A stretch of DNA of 64,000 nucleotides from Gavia stellata (Eukaryota; Chordata; Aves; Gaviiformes; Gaviidae): contig NC_082610.1 of NCBI RefSeq assembly GCF_030936135.1, positions 22,250,221 through 22,314,220 on the forward strand. Direction: 5' to 3'. The notes beneath the pieces are model-generated. The model was not told where the DNA came from. It made no database searches and worked only from the letters and a program-made list of their open reading frames with translations. A program made the position numbers and the translations under genes. Positions 21,801 through 32,965 of this stretch are shown one piece after another (position 1 is the first letter of the stretch; each line of letters opens with the position of its first letter).

Positions 21801-24800
21801 GGGGAGGGGTTGCAGTTGTGCAAGGCATGTTGGGGAGCTCAGTCTTCCTTTGGGATGCTCTCTGTGGGACTGGAGGACAACTTATTTGAGCTGCCTGTAT
21901 TTCTGGAAGGCTTACCCACATTTGCCTTCCATCAGAAATACTGCTTAGTGGCACTTGTTTTTAATTAATAGAAAAAAAAGTGCGGGGAGGGAGGGGTGTG
22001 TGAATAGCAGAGTGCGAGTGTACAGTGAATGATCTTCTCCTGCTTAGAGTAAATGGTTTTATCATTAAAAATATCCCTTCAGTGTTACAAAAAGCCTGTA
22101 TTTTTGTTCCTAAATACTAGGATCAGAAGTTCATGGAAACATCTTCTGTGTCTGGTTTAAATGAGTTAAAGCTATTGTCATGTCAGGTTGAGGGTTTCTA
22201 AAGTTATTTTTTCCTCTTTCAGAGGGAGATGAACACGCACATCTCGCCCTCCAGGAGCGAGGACGCCATGTCCGGGTTCAAGCCCGTGCTATCCTCAAAG
22301 CTTGCATCCTGGAGTTGGACATGGCGGGGCGTCACCCTGGGAAGGTGTGGTGTGTTGTAGCAGTTGGTGCTGTGAGGTCTGGAAGGCACCAGCGCTGTGA
22401 AGTCTGGTGGGTGGTGGGGGGTGGATGTGGCTGTTGGGGGTCCGTCATTTGCATAGCCCCGCCCTCCCCCGCACGCTTCAGAACGTTTGGGTTCCGGTGG
22501 CAGTTTGTGAGTGGTCCCTCCCAGTTGGCTCAACGGACCCGGCACAGCCAGTAGATCCCGTTGGAGCTCCTCTGTCTGCCATAAACCCCTCGGTGTTTGA
22601 GATTTAGAAGAGGTGACATTTGAATCTCCAGGTCTCCTTAGATGACCTTCAGGAGCTGTGGGCCGTAGATGGGGACTGTGTCTCTTTCCACTTCCTAAGT
22701 GGAACAGCTTTAAGAGGTGAATCTGCCATTTCCCTTCTTCTGGGGGTTACGGGAGCTGTTTGGGAGGTGAGGGAGATGTAAATTCACAGTCTTGAGCCAA
22801 ATTGGATAGAGCAGAGATGGACTGTCATTTGTCTGACCTCAGTTGTGTATCTGTAATGTAGCTGTAATCGTCTCCGCCTGCAGAAGTGGACTGAGGTCCT
22901 ATTTTGTTTTAAAGGAGATATAACAAATAAAATCAGTGAGTCTAGTGCACTGTCTTTCTGCCCAAATATGTAAGCATTTACTTTAGGATAAGGTAAGCAG
23001 TGCCTTGAACTCACTGGTTCTACTGAGTAACTCTGCGTTGTCTAAAAATGGGACCGAGGTTGGCTCAGACGTGGGTGTCTACGTTAGAGACATTCGGGTT
23101 TAGTCAGATGAATCCCACCCCAGTCTCCTGTGGTCCTCATGAGGTCTCTGACAGCTCTACTGTTAGCCCTTATGGAAGCCAAGTACAGTCTCTGTCTCTT
23201 CTATTTCTCCTTTTTTTAGGGAGGTTTATTTGGTTTTTTTTTCGTTGAACAGAAAGTCAGTCTTGGACATTCAGCTGCAGAAGAAAGTTTGTGTTTGAAG
23301 ATCACGCTTGGATCTTTCAAGTAGGTCTAATTAGATGCCTTTTCCTCTTCTGTTCATCCCTGATAAGCTTAGGCACTCTCTGTTTGTCCTGTTTCTGAGG
23401 ACTGCTGCCCAAGGCACCTAGCATTGCACAGGGAAATTTCTGTATCATCTCATTTCGCACCATGAGCTTTGTTAGTCAGCAGGAATGAATTATTTTTAGG
23501 ACATAAGCTAACTAAATTGCACTGAAGTGAAAAAGGTGCTCTGTAGCTTCCAAGAGGTAATATTAGAATATAATTGGAATATAAATATTTTGAGCAAAAG
23601 ATGCTTAAAAATTTGGTAAAAATTAGTAGCATAGTGCTATTTTTTTAGTTTGGATTTTTATACGTTTTAGATTTTAAAGTTTGAATTTAAACAAATTTAG
23701 TTGAATTGATGTGGAAAACATGTTCAAATAGCCAAGCATTTCTTTCAAACGAGAGTAAGTAAAGTAGCACCTACGAAGAGTGTTTCGGCTTTAAAGTGTT
23801 TTGTATTTTTGAACCCGAATCTTCATGTTCCTGTTGGATTAAAGTGGCCTGGAAAAATGATCTTTTAATTTTATGTCACAAATTTTATGAGCCACCCGCT
23901 TCTAAAAAATGATGGCTGCTGTTGCTTAGTGGAGATGTAGACCATTAGTGGTTGGGCTGTGGCCTCTCAAGACACGTCTCTCCTTTTGTTCAGAAGACTC
24001 TTAGGCTGTAGCAAGTGCCCAGACGTCACAGCGAAAATGGAGGATGCAAAAAAGAAGTCAGCAAGTTACAAAGGAGGAATGGGCAAGTAAAAGGCAAAAG
24101 CCTGAATCCCATCTGTCCTAAATAATGAACTGCTCAGCCCTGGGCTGGCGGCACAGGCCACCTGCAATTCAGGGTGTCGGGCACAAATCTTCTGCAGTTA
24201 GGTACTTATCTCCTTCCTCACCAAAAAAAAAAAAAAGAAAGAAAAAGAAAATAAAAAGAGATGCCTGTTACTTAGTTCAGTAAAGGGAAAAGAAACTTCT
24301 ATTTAGATGTGTGTGCACATGGACTTGAGGACAGAGGAGAAGGGTGCCCTAACAGCAGTCTGCTTGGCAGGCTGAGGGGATGCGGGGAGTCTGCTCCCAG
24401 GGAAGGTATTCCCCTTCGTAGAATTTAGTAACTGTTTTGTTGGGGGTTTGAAGCCGAGTTCCCAGCAGGCACACCATAACTCCTTTCTCTCTCTCTCTCT
24501 GGCCCGTTAATTGTCTCGATACCGCTCCAGATTTACAGAGAGCGGGATGCCCACCGTTAAAGGGAGGTTCTCGCCTCAGGATGCCTGCCACCTCGAGCTT
24601 AGCCTTGCGCTTGGTCCATGAGAAAGCCACGGCTCCGACTGCAAAGCTGAGTGAGTAGGGGATGCAGAGATGGGACTTTTGCAGGGAGCGCCTGAGCCGC
24701 CGGGCTGCTGGACAGGGTGAGACCCATGCCAGCCAATTCATCTTTTAGCTCCACATGCCTTTTGGCAGAGATGCAGGTCTCGTGGGGATTGTGGGGACGT

Positions 24801-26774
24801 GCTCCTGCATCTGGAAAAGATGGCTGAGGTCTGGCATAAGAAGGGCCCTGGGGTTTTGAGGTCAGAGTTGAGGCAGGTATGGAAGATGGCAATAGCTGTG
24901 ATCTTTACTCAAAAAAATTCCTTTTTGTATATTCAGACAGTCTGGAAGATGAGTCAAAAAAGAGAAGCCGATGCTACACACACTGCGCACTCTTAAGTAT
25001 TTGTTTTAAAATAGGTGTGAGGTCAAGCTAGAACATGGTTTGCAATTTGGGTATTTACTGCAGCAAATTTTCTGCTCTTTCTGACTGTTTTCTGTGACTT
25101 TCAGCCAGTTCCACCTCCACAGAAAGAAATACTGTGCATATGAAAGAGGCCATTATGAATCTTCCCTTAGGAGATTTGTGTGTGTGTGTGTGTGTGTGTG
25201 TGCTCTGCTTGTAAACTACAATCTTCATTATTTATGCCAATGTTTAAAACAGCTTTCTGATTCTCTGGTTCAAATATTCCAAACCTACTCCAGCTACATT
25301 TTACTATGCACAACTCCCACCGACCATCAGATTTTATTTCAAGTCATTTTTCATGAAATAACACGCATCACAGCCAGAATCCTGTGTTGCTGTTACCTGG
25401 TTTTCTTCACAGTTTTCCAGCTGTATTCCTCCTCCTTGTGACAAACTGTGGCCAGTATTTCTTTTTATCTTAGAATACACAAATTCCTGTCATCTCCCTT
25501 CCTAAACAGTGCCCTGTAATCCTGTTATAATTGTTGTTGACATTTTTGGGATTCCTGCAGGTTATTAACGCCTTTTTAATGAGAATCCTGGGATTGGAAC
25601 TGTTTTCTGAACAATGTTTACTCAGGAATTGGTAGATTATTTCTTTTTCTATTTTCCTTTACATCCCCTATTTTTTTTTTTTTGTCTGACACCTTGTTAT
25701 GTTCAAAGTGGAACTATGGGACTAACTGATTCGGGGCTTTGCTGCCAAATCACTACATTAAAGAAAACCTCTGTTTCAGACTGAGCAAAGAAGATACTCA
25801 ACCTAAAATATTTAGAATGACTGGGGAGATTTTTTAATGTTTTCACCCCTTTTTAAAAGAAGAAAGAAATTTGACAGTTTTCAAAATTAAACTGTCGTTT
25901 CAGACAGAAAGAAAATTCTGGTTTTCCATTTTCTGTCCATGTTTGACTTCAAATCATAAATAGTTTCAGTGTTCGCTGAACTTTGTTTTTTGGTGGCCAA
26001 ATTACTTCCCTAAAAGTATTTGTTTCCCTCAGAGCGATTCCTTTTAATACTTTTTGAGCAGTGTTGAGTAGATATGTCTGTACGTTCCTTCTGTTTACGT
26101 CTCTGTATTTATATGTAGGCATAGAAAGCAAAGGGAATGTCTTTATCTTAGTCATGCACATCTCACTTACTTGATTCCACTGTGGTATAAGGCCATGGGG
26201 TAAGTGGTGGTTACTGGGCTCGAAAGTGGAAGCTCGACCATAAAGACCTAAGCAGGTCTTTGCAGAGAGATAGTGGTGGCATTTTGAACATTTGGCCCCT
26301 TTAAACACTGGGATTTTACTTGCGTTTATGTACCTAGATACCTAAATCCTGGGGAGGTTGTGTTTTAGATGCCTTCACTCTATTTTTGGTTCTCATTTGA
26401 CATCACAATTGTGTGTTCCGAATCCCTGGGCTTCTGAAGGAGCCACGTGAGCAGCCTCATTCACGTGCTGATGGCTGTGAGAAAGCAAACAGGTTGTCAC
26501 AACAAATGTTCCTAGCTACATCCTAAAATGACTTCTGTAGCGTGAGGGGTTTGTGTTCAAATGTTTTTTTCTGCTCTTGTTGAAGTGCCAGATCTGAAGA
26601 CATGTTGAAAATCTGGAACAAGCCCAGCGCTTGTCCTCAGGGATGTTTGAAAATTCATGAGACTTCTAAAATTCACTCAGGACGGACAAAGGAAGGATGC
26701 TTGTGATTCATTGTTATTTTGAAAACAGACTTTGAGTTATCATCATGTTTTTACTCTTCCCTTTTCCTTGCCAG
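18900..26774. other. Unassigned intronic/intergenic DNA
   Basis: No recognised gene. It holds simple repeats: an A-rich run near 24,220-24,260, (CT)n at about 24,483-24,500, (GT)n at about 25,178-25,202 and T11-T12 near 25,670. Two exon-like pieces lie at 20,958-21,012 and 22,223-22,344. A plus-strand frame at 20,961-21,968 is open for 335 codons but has no recognisable domain, and the exon-like piece ends inside it at a GTGAGG donor. Confidence 0.5.
20958..22344 (+). other. Two exon-like pieces in matching phase
   Basis: Piece 1 (20,958-21,012) lies between CCCGCAG and GTGAGG and reads ELLKEDFGSEIFPPKPEP. Piece 2 (22,223-22,344) lies between CTTTCAG and GTGTGG and continues in the same frame with HLALQERGRHVRVQARAILK. 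The junction is phase 1 in both. A 26-bp micro-exon at 13,968-13,993 would also fit upstream. No family is recognised, and chance splice-like signals remain possible. Confidence 0.3.
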
Positions 26775-29700
26775 GGAGTGAAGCCGATTTCAGTGCTTCA
26801 GGCAGCATGGGCGGTATTTCAGCGCCTGAAGTCCATGTGTCTGCTGCTGGAAGCAAAAGATCTTCTTTTTCTCTCAAGTAAGCAAAGCAATCTTTCGTGA
26901 ATAGTGCAAGTGTCACTAGTGCAGAGGTAGACTACTCTGTAAGGTCTTGCAGCTAATACAGACAATAGCAGTATTGTGAGTTTTAAAACAATTTGGGTGA
27001 TGCTGTGCTCTCGGGCAGTACTTATGTTGATGAGAACTGTGATATGAGAAAGAAGAAAAAAAATACAAATGCTGTGTTTGGAGACCAAAACCAAAGAGTT
27101 CAAACTGACAGGACTGCTTTCCTGCCCTTTGTGGAAGAGCTGGCAGGCAGGCTGGGACTGGCAGTGGGATAGCCCTGTGCTTAAGGCACACACGTCTCCA
27201 AGGTCGCAGCGTGCCCCAGTGTACAGAGGTTGGCAGAATGATGCTTAATGAGCAGTTTCATGTCTGTGTCATGAGACTGTTGGAAAAATAAATGTTACTT
27301 AAGTGCTCTCTAGGTTATACCTAAAAAGTAAAGGTACTGGCTGGGGGAAAAAACAATACTAGATATAATATGAAGCCCTAAAATCACCTTACTTGCAGTA
27401 AGATGATGTATCATTTCATAGATTATTGTGCATTTATATGTAACTTTACGTTAGAGCATACTGACCTACTTAATTGGACAGAAGTCCTCTGTAAGAATGC
27501 TCCTTCCAATGCATGGCTGTGTTACGCACAGTCTGGGCAAATTCTGCCTCACACAAGAGTTGATGCTGTACTGTACCGAGTGGAAAGAGATGTCTCCTTT
27601 GCAATATGTTCTCTTTTAACTGTTTGCCTTAAGTCGCTGTGAAACGTTTCCATGTTGTCACAAGCCACAGTCCTGCACTTCATTGCGAAATGGTTATAAA
27701 ATGACCCAAACGGCAGCAGTGCGATGAAGGTCTGCAGCAGCCACTCAATCACCTGTTCCTTATAAACGGTTCCATTTTCGGAGAAGGGAGGAAACCAAGT
27801 CAGATGATTTTGAGAAGAGAGCTTGCTTCATAATTCTGTGGTATTTCAATTTTTATGTTTAAGCTTTCTCTTTTGCTGTCTGGATTTGCCTTTTACCATA
27901 TTTTTTTGAAACCAGCCCTTCCGTTACAGTTTAGAAGAACAACTGGCATGAAAGGATGAAGTTAGCAGCGTAGTAGTGCAGAAGGCAAAGCAAGTGAGGA
28001 ATGCCCCTCGAGAAGCTGTCCTCAGAGCACCCCAGCCCTTTGGCAGCTGTCGGGCAATGCAGATACCAATTGCTGTCAAGCACGTGGTTGACAGTCCGAT
28101 TATTTAGTAAAGAGTGGGAAAAGAAAGGTAGATATATATGAGGGAAACTGGAAGGAAGAAAGAAAAGGCTGTGCTTTTCTAATACTCTTTCAGACTGCTC
28201 ACAGTGGGTTTTGAACTATATCTAAGCAAGTGAATAGCTGACAATGGCAGCTGAAGCAGCCGGTATGCCAAAGGCAGGAAAGAACAGTGGCTCAACCAAA
28301 ATCTGTTTTCACTGCACGCTGTGATCCTTCAGGCTGCTTGCTGAGGAGCTTGAAAGCAGTCCTACAGCAGACCTCCGTGGACAGGCATCTCTATGCAGAC
28401 CTGGCTGGGAAAGGCTGAAGCGTGGTTCTTCTGGCACTAGTCCAGGCTGCAGTTCTCTCATTACTTAATGGAGTCAGAGGTTCAGGGAACGTGGATGATC
28501 TGATGGAGTCACTGGGAATCGTGCTATCCACTGAGAAATGTGAAAATGGCCGAGGTTTTCCTAGATCACGTAATTCAGACTGAGTGCCCCACAGTCAGTG
28601 AAAGAACGTGCAGTGGCTGATGACTTTGGGACTGACTTTCTTCACGGCCACTCACAGTTTCCTGTCTGTTTTAGTGTTTAGACAACTTTGTGTGTAAAAT
28701 AAGACACATAATGGGTTGCGTGATGAGGATAATCCAATATGCCTTAACCGTGTTGCTTCCCCTGCAGCCGTGGCCCTTATGGTCGGAATAATGGATCCTT
28801 ATCCTACAAGTCCAGAGCCAGCCCACCTGCTTCCTGTGAAAAGGACCCTTTGTCAAGACTGGGCAAAAGCCAGCTGTGTCCTGCTAACGTCCACCAGAAT
28901 CACGGAGCTTCTTCAGCCAGCAGGAGCAAGCCAGGCTCATGCAAAGGAAGCGACAGCAGCTCAGTGATGAGGCAAGTCTTTATTTCAGCATGCCAGTGTT
29001 CAGCGCACTGACTTACCGTCTCTGCACGGTAATGTGGCATTGGCTGTCTGGGTTGCCGTGCAGGTCAACTTGCTCCTCAGCATAGGTGTGACTCCTCATA
29101 TTGGTGGCTCACCAGTCAACAGGGTGCTCCATCCCCTGTAAAAGCTTTATTGTTTCAGCACTGTAAAATTCAAGGTTACTTTTAGTCAAAGCCCCTTATA
29201 GTTGGTTTTCACTCCAAGGCAGGCTCCTTCATGTGGTTTCATGGCATCAATTCCCATGTGGATTTACTGGTTCTTTTGTATAAGGCTCCTTTCGCTTTGG
29301 AGAGTCTTGGATGGGGTAGTATAGAAAATATGATCCACTCAGGTGAAAATTCACCCTGCCCAGCCTTAGGCACCTCTCTGTGCAGTTTCCCGTACAGGAA
29401 AGAAAACAGATACCTGTCAGAGCATGCAACATGTATTGCAGAGAAGAAATTGCCACCACGCTGCTGCTGTTGCCCTCTCTCTCTCTCTCTCTCAGGCAAC
29501 TCAACAGCCAAGCATGTCAGATATGCACCTAAAGCTAGACAGGATGAATCTAGGTTTCAGGGTGCTCAGCTTCCTACCTCACATGTGGAGCTGAACACAG
29601 TCCCTACACTACCTCACCTGACCGTGTCTGCAGCTGGGTGCCTTTGCCGGTGGCCCGGCTGCCTGCCCTTGGGCACACCACCTGTTTAGGGTGAGGGGTT

Positions 29701-30094
29701 GGCTGGGTGTTTCAAAGAAGTGAAATGTCTCCCTGCACTGCAGACAAGTATAACAAATAGCAAATTTTGCACTATAGCCACAAATCAGCCATTTCCTCAA
29801 GTACTTTGATTTGCCGGAGGGAGTCACTTGTGCAGACGGTGAGGAGCCCCAAATGAGTCAAACTTTGTATTAGTGTATGGGAAGTTTTTCTTTTTGCCAG
29901 GACTTAAGAACTGTAGGAGTGATGTTATGTGATGGTTTGATTTTTTTTTTTCTTGTCACCATTTCTTGTGGTGACAATCACAGCATGAAGCCAGAAAATC
30001 CAGAGCAGTGCTTGACTCCTCTGCAGCAGAAGGAACTTACAGTGCGGCATTTGAAAACAAAGCTGAAGGAATCTGAGAGCAAACTTAAAGAAAG
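26775..30094 (+). pseudogene. SYBU: Partial syntabulin (SYBU) copy, three exons
   Basis: The exons are 26,775-26,877, 28,768-28,971 and 29,984-30,094. They read GSEADFSASGSMGGISAPEV, then RGPYGRNNGSLSYKS, then NPEQCLTPLQQKELTVRHLK and TKLKESESKLKE. This matches the central Ser-rich region and the start of the kinesin-binding coiled coil of syntabulin, the adaptor linking syntaxin-bearing vesicles and mitochondria to KIF5 motors. Exons join in phase without stops. Exon 2 ends at a GC donor (AG|GCAAGT). Similarity to syntabulin extends upstream of exon 3 into ISCGDNH (from 29,961), but no AG precedes it, so only the in-phase CAG at 29,981-29,983 can serve. The rest of the coiled coil and the C-terminal anchor are not found downstream before the CR1 at 30,991, nor later in the window. 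It is either a truncated paralogue or a gene interrupted by rearrangement. Confidence 0.75.
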
Positions 30095-30990
30095 GTATAT
30101 TTCACTTCAGAAATCAGAATTAGAAAGATTAATTCAGGAGCATTTAGGGGTGGGAATCCTGAATGTTTTTACTCATTTCTGGACCACATAAAGTCTTCAT
30201 TAAGAAATTTGAAATATGATCAATCTGATTAGGTTCGTTTCAGGTATTTCAGGTTTCATAGCGTGCTCCGTGAATACGTACCATGCAGTTTAGTTATGAA
30301 TATGGCTGCCTCTTTTCCCTTTTTTGAACTTCCCTAGCAGAATATTTTTAAAGGGTCATTTTTTACCAGTCTGATTTAGCATTGAGACCTTTTCTACATA
30401 AGAGTTTCGACTTGCAAGCATGTTATTACCTTAGTCTCCTGTTCTAATTAGTGAAAGATGACTACAGCTGTCCCCCTTCTCCCCTAATGAAAGAAAAGCT
30501 CTTACACCAACCAGTGTGCCCGCTTGTGGTTTTGTCGCTGAGGTACTGAATTTTTCGCAAGAGCCCTTTGTATGGATGCTGAGCAAAAAAGCGACAATGT
30601 GCATTCCACAGCAACAGACGTCATCTCTGTCATCTCCTTTACTAAAGCTGCACTCTGAGAGCTGGCTCTCCAGCACACACAGCCCAAGCGGACACAAAGG
30701 GGTGTTTGAGTGGAGCCCCAAGGCAGAGTCCCAGGGACCCCTTGGACCAGCTCGGGATAGCCCGACCTCTGCATCTGGGAGGGCTGGATCTCAGTAAGGG
30801 CCCCCTCTCCCCACTTGCTTGCAAGTCAAGGCAGCAGCCTCTGGCTCCACGCTGGGCTGGGTGGGTGCAAAGCAAGCCAGATGCCTGCAGCCCCGAGCCC
30901 TCCTGCTGTCTGAGGCCGGTGTTGGCTCTGGCTGTACGTGACGAGCTGCTGGCAGGCATGGGGGATGCATCCAGGCAGCAGTTCCTCATT

Positions 30991-31718
30991 TCACAGAATC
31001 ACAGAATCATTAAGGTTGGAAATGACCTGTGAGATCAGCTAGTCAAACCATCAACCCAACACCACCATGCCCACTAAACCGTGTCCCACAATGCCACGTC
31101 CACACATTCCTTGAACACCTCCAGCGATGGTGACTCCACCACCTCCCTGGGCAGCCTGTCCCAATGCTTCACCACTTTCTCAGTATAGAAGTTTTTCCTA
31201 ATATCCAGCCTGAACCTCCCCTGGCGCAACTTGAGGCCATTTCCTCTTGTCCTGTCACTCGTCACCTGGGAGAAGAGACCAACACCCACCTCACCACAAC
31301 CCCCTTTCAGGTAGCTGTAGAGAGCGATAAGGTCTCCCCTCAGCCTCCTCTTCTCCAGACTGAACATCCCCAGTTCCCTTAGCTGCTCCTCATCAGACTT
31401 GTGCTCCAGACCTCTCACCAGCTTCCTTGCCCTTCCTTCTCTGGACACGCTCCAGCACCTCAATGTCTTTCTTGTAGTGAGGGGCCCAAAACCGAACACA
31501 GCATTTGAGGTGCGGCCTCACCAGCGCTGAGTACAGGGGCACGATCACCTCCCTGCTCCTGCTGGCCACACTGTATCTGATACAAGCCAGGATGCTGTTG
31601 GCCACCTTGGCCACCTGGGCACAGTGCTGGCTCATCTTCAGCCGGCTGTCAATCAACAGCCCCAGGTCCTTTTCTGCCAGGCAGCTTTCCAGCCTCCAGC
31701 TTTCCATTCCCTCCAGGG
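30991..31718 (-). mobile_element. CR1 LINE 3' fragment
   Basis: It starts at the left with the reversed CR1 terminus (TCACAGAATCACAGAATCAT). Reading minus, it encodes [36 protein letters not shown] and, after a frame change near 31,435, LVRGLEHK...[16 protein letters not shown] and [15 protein letters not shown]. The terminus is intact, so this copy was inserted by normal target-primed reverse transcription with 5' truncation. It is related to the copy at 3172-3840. Confidence 0.93.
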
Positions 31719-31860
31719 TGAGGCAGTAGGTGAGATGTTAAGCGCTGCACTGGTTGGACCTTACCTAGAGCCAGCACTTGCACCTCAGACTGTCCAGGAT
31801 CACGGCACAGCCCACAAGGCTGCTGGCTGTGTGGCGAGGTCGGTGACTCTAGTTAGCTGT

Positions 31861-32965
31861 CTTGGAGGAGTCTGGGACTGCTACCCGGGTACTAATGTCC
31901 CTAAAGCATATCTCCAAACACTCTGGGATCTTCCTGAGAGGAGTCCTGGGTGGATCCCAGAGGAGAGATTCTCCTTTAAAAGAGAAAAATCATCTCAGGA
32001 AGCTTTCCTTGGAGGAGTCTGGGGATGCAACCTGGAATCACAGGTCCCTGAAGCAGAGGTCCAAACACTCTGGGAGATGCCTGGGAGGAGTCTCGGGTTC
32101 ATCCTGGTGGAGAGTGCTTCCTCCAAAAGAGGAAAAAAATCTCAGGTAGCTTCCTTGGAGGAGTCTGGGACTGCTACCCAGAGTCTCAGGTCTCTAAAGA
32201 AGAGGTCAAAAGACTCTGGGACATGCCTGGGAGGAAAATCAGGCAGATCCTGGAGGAGAGAGTTTCCTTTAAAGGTGAAAAACCATCTCGGATAGTTTCC
32301 TTGGAGGAGTCTGGGGCTGCTACCCGGGATCTCATGTCCCTGAAGCAGAGGTCAAAAGACTCCGGGAGATGCCTGGGAGGAGTCTCGGGCAGATCCCTGA
32401 GGAGAGATCTTCCTTTAAAAGAGAAAAAATATTTTGTGAATTTTCCTTGGAGGAGTCTGGGGCTACTATGTGGAGTCTCAGGTCCATAAGAAGCGGTCAA
32501 AAGCCTCAGGGACATGCCTTGGAGTAGTCTTGAGTGCATCCCAGAGGAGACATGTTCCTCTAAAGGAGAAAGAACATCTCAGGTAGCCTCCTTGGAGGAG
32601 TCTGGGACTGCTAGCTGGGATCTCAGGTCCCTAAAGAAGAGGTCAAAAGACCCTGGGACATGCCTGGGAGGAGTCTCGGGCATATCCTGGAGGAGAGATC
32701 TTCCTCTAAAGGAGAAAAAACATCTGAGGTAGCTTCCTTGGAGGAGTCTGGGGCTGCTACCCAGGATTCCACGTCCCTAAATCAGAAGTCAAAACTCTCT
32801 GGGAGATATTCGGGAGGAGTCTCGGGTGCATCCCAGAGGAGAGAGTTTCCTTTAAAGGAGAAAAGACATCTTGGGTAGCGTCCTTGGAGGAGTCTGGGGC
32901 TGCTACCTGGGATCTCATGTCCCTAAAGAAGAGGTCAAAAGACTCCAGGAGATGCCTGGAGAACT
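31861..32965 (+). repeat. 146-bp minisatellite, eight units
   Basis: CTTGGAGGAGTCTGG begins units at 31,861, 32,008, 32,154, 32,300, 32,445, 32,591, 32,737 and 32,883, a period of 145-147 bp. Each unit also has a second, internal GGGAGGAGTCTCGGG about 80 bp in, a GGTCAAAAGACTC block and a CTTTAAAGGAGAAA end. The period is not a multiple of three, so the long plus frames here (for example 31,624-32,295) are by-products of the repeat. The last unit breaks into GAGGAG repeats near 32,965. Confidence 0.95.

Noticed and set aside
20961..21968. 335-codon plus frame
   Set aside because: Low-information composition and no recognisable domain. The short exon-like piece inside it ends at a donor, so only that piece was kept as a weak candidate.
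31624..32295. 223-codon plus frame over the 146-bp repeats
   Set aside because: The repeat period is not a multiple of three and the frame changes between units, so it is a repeat by-product.
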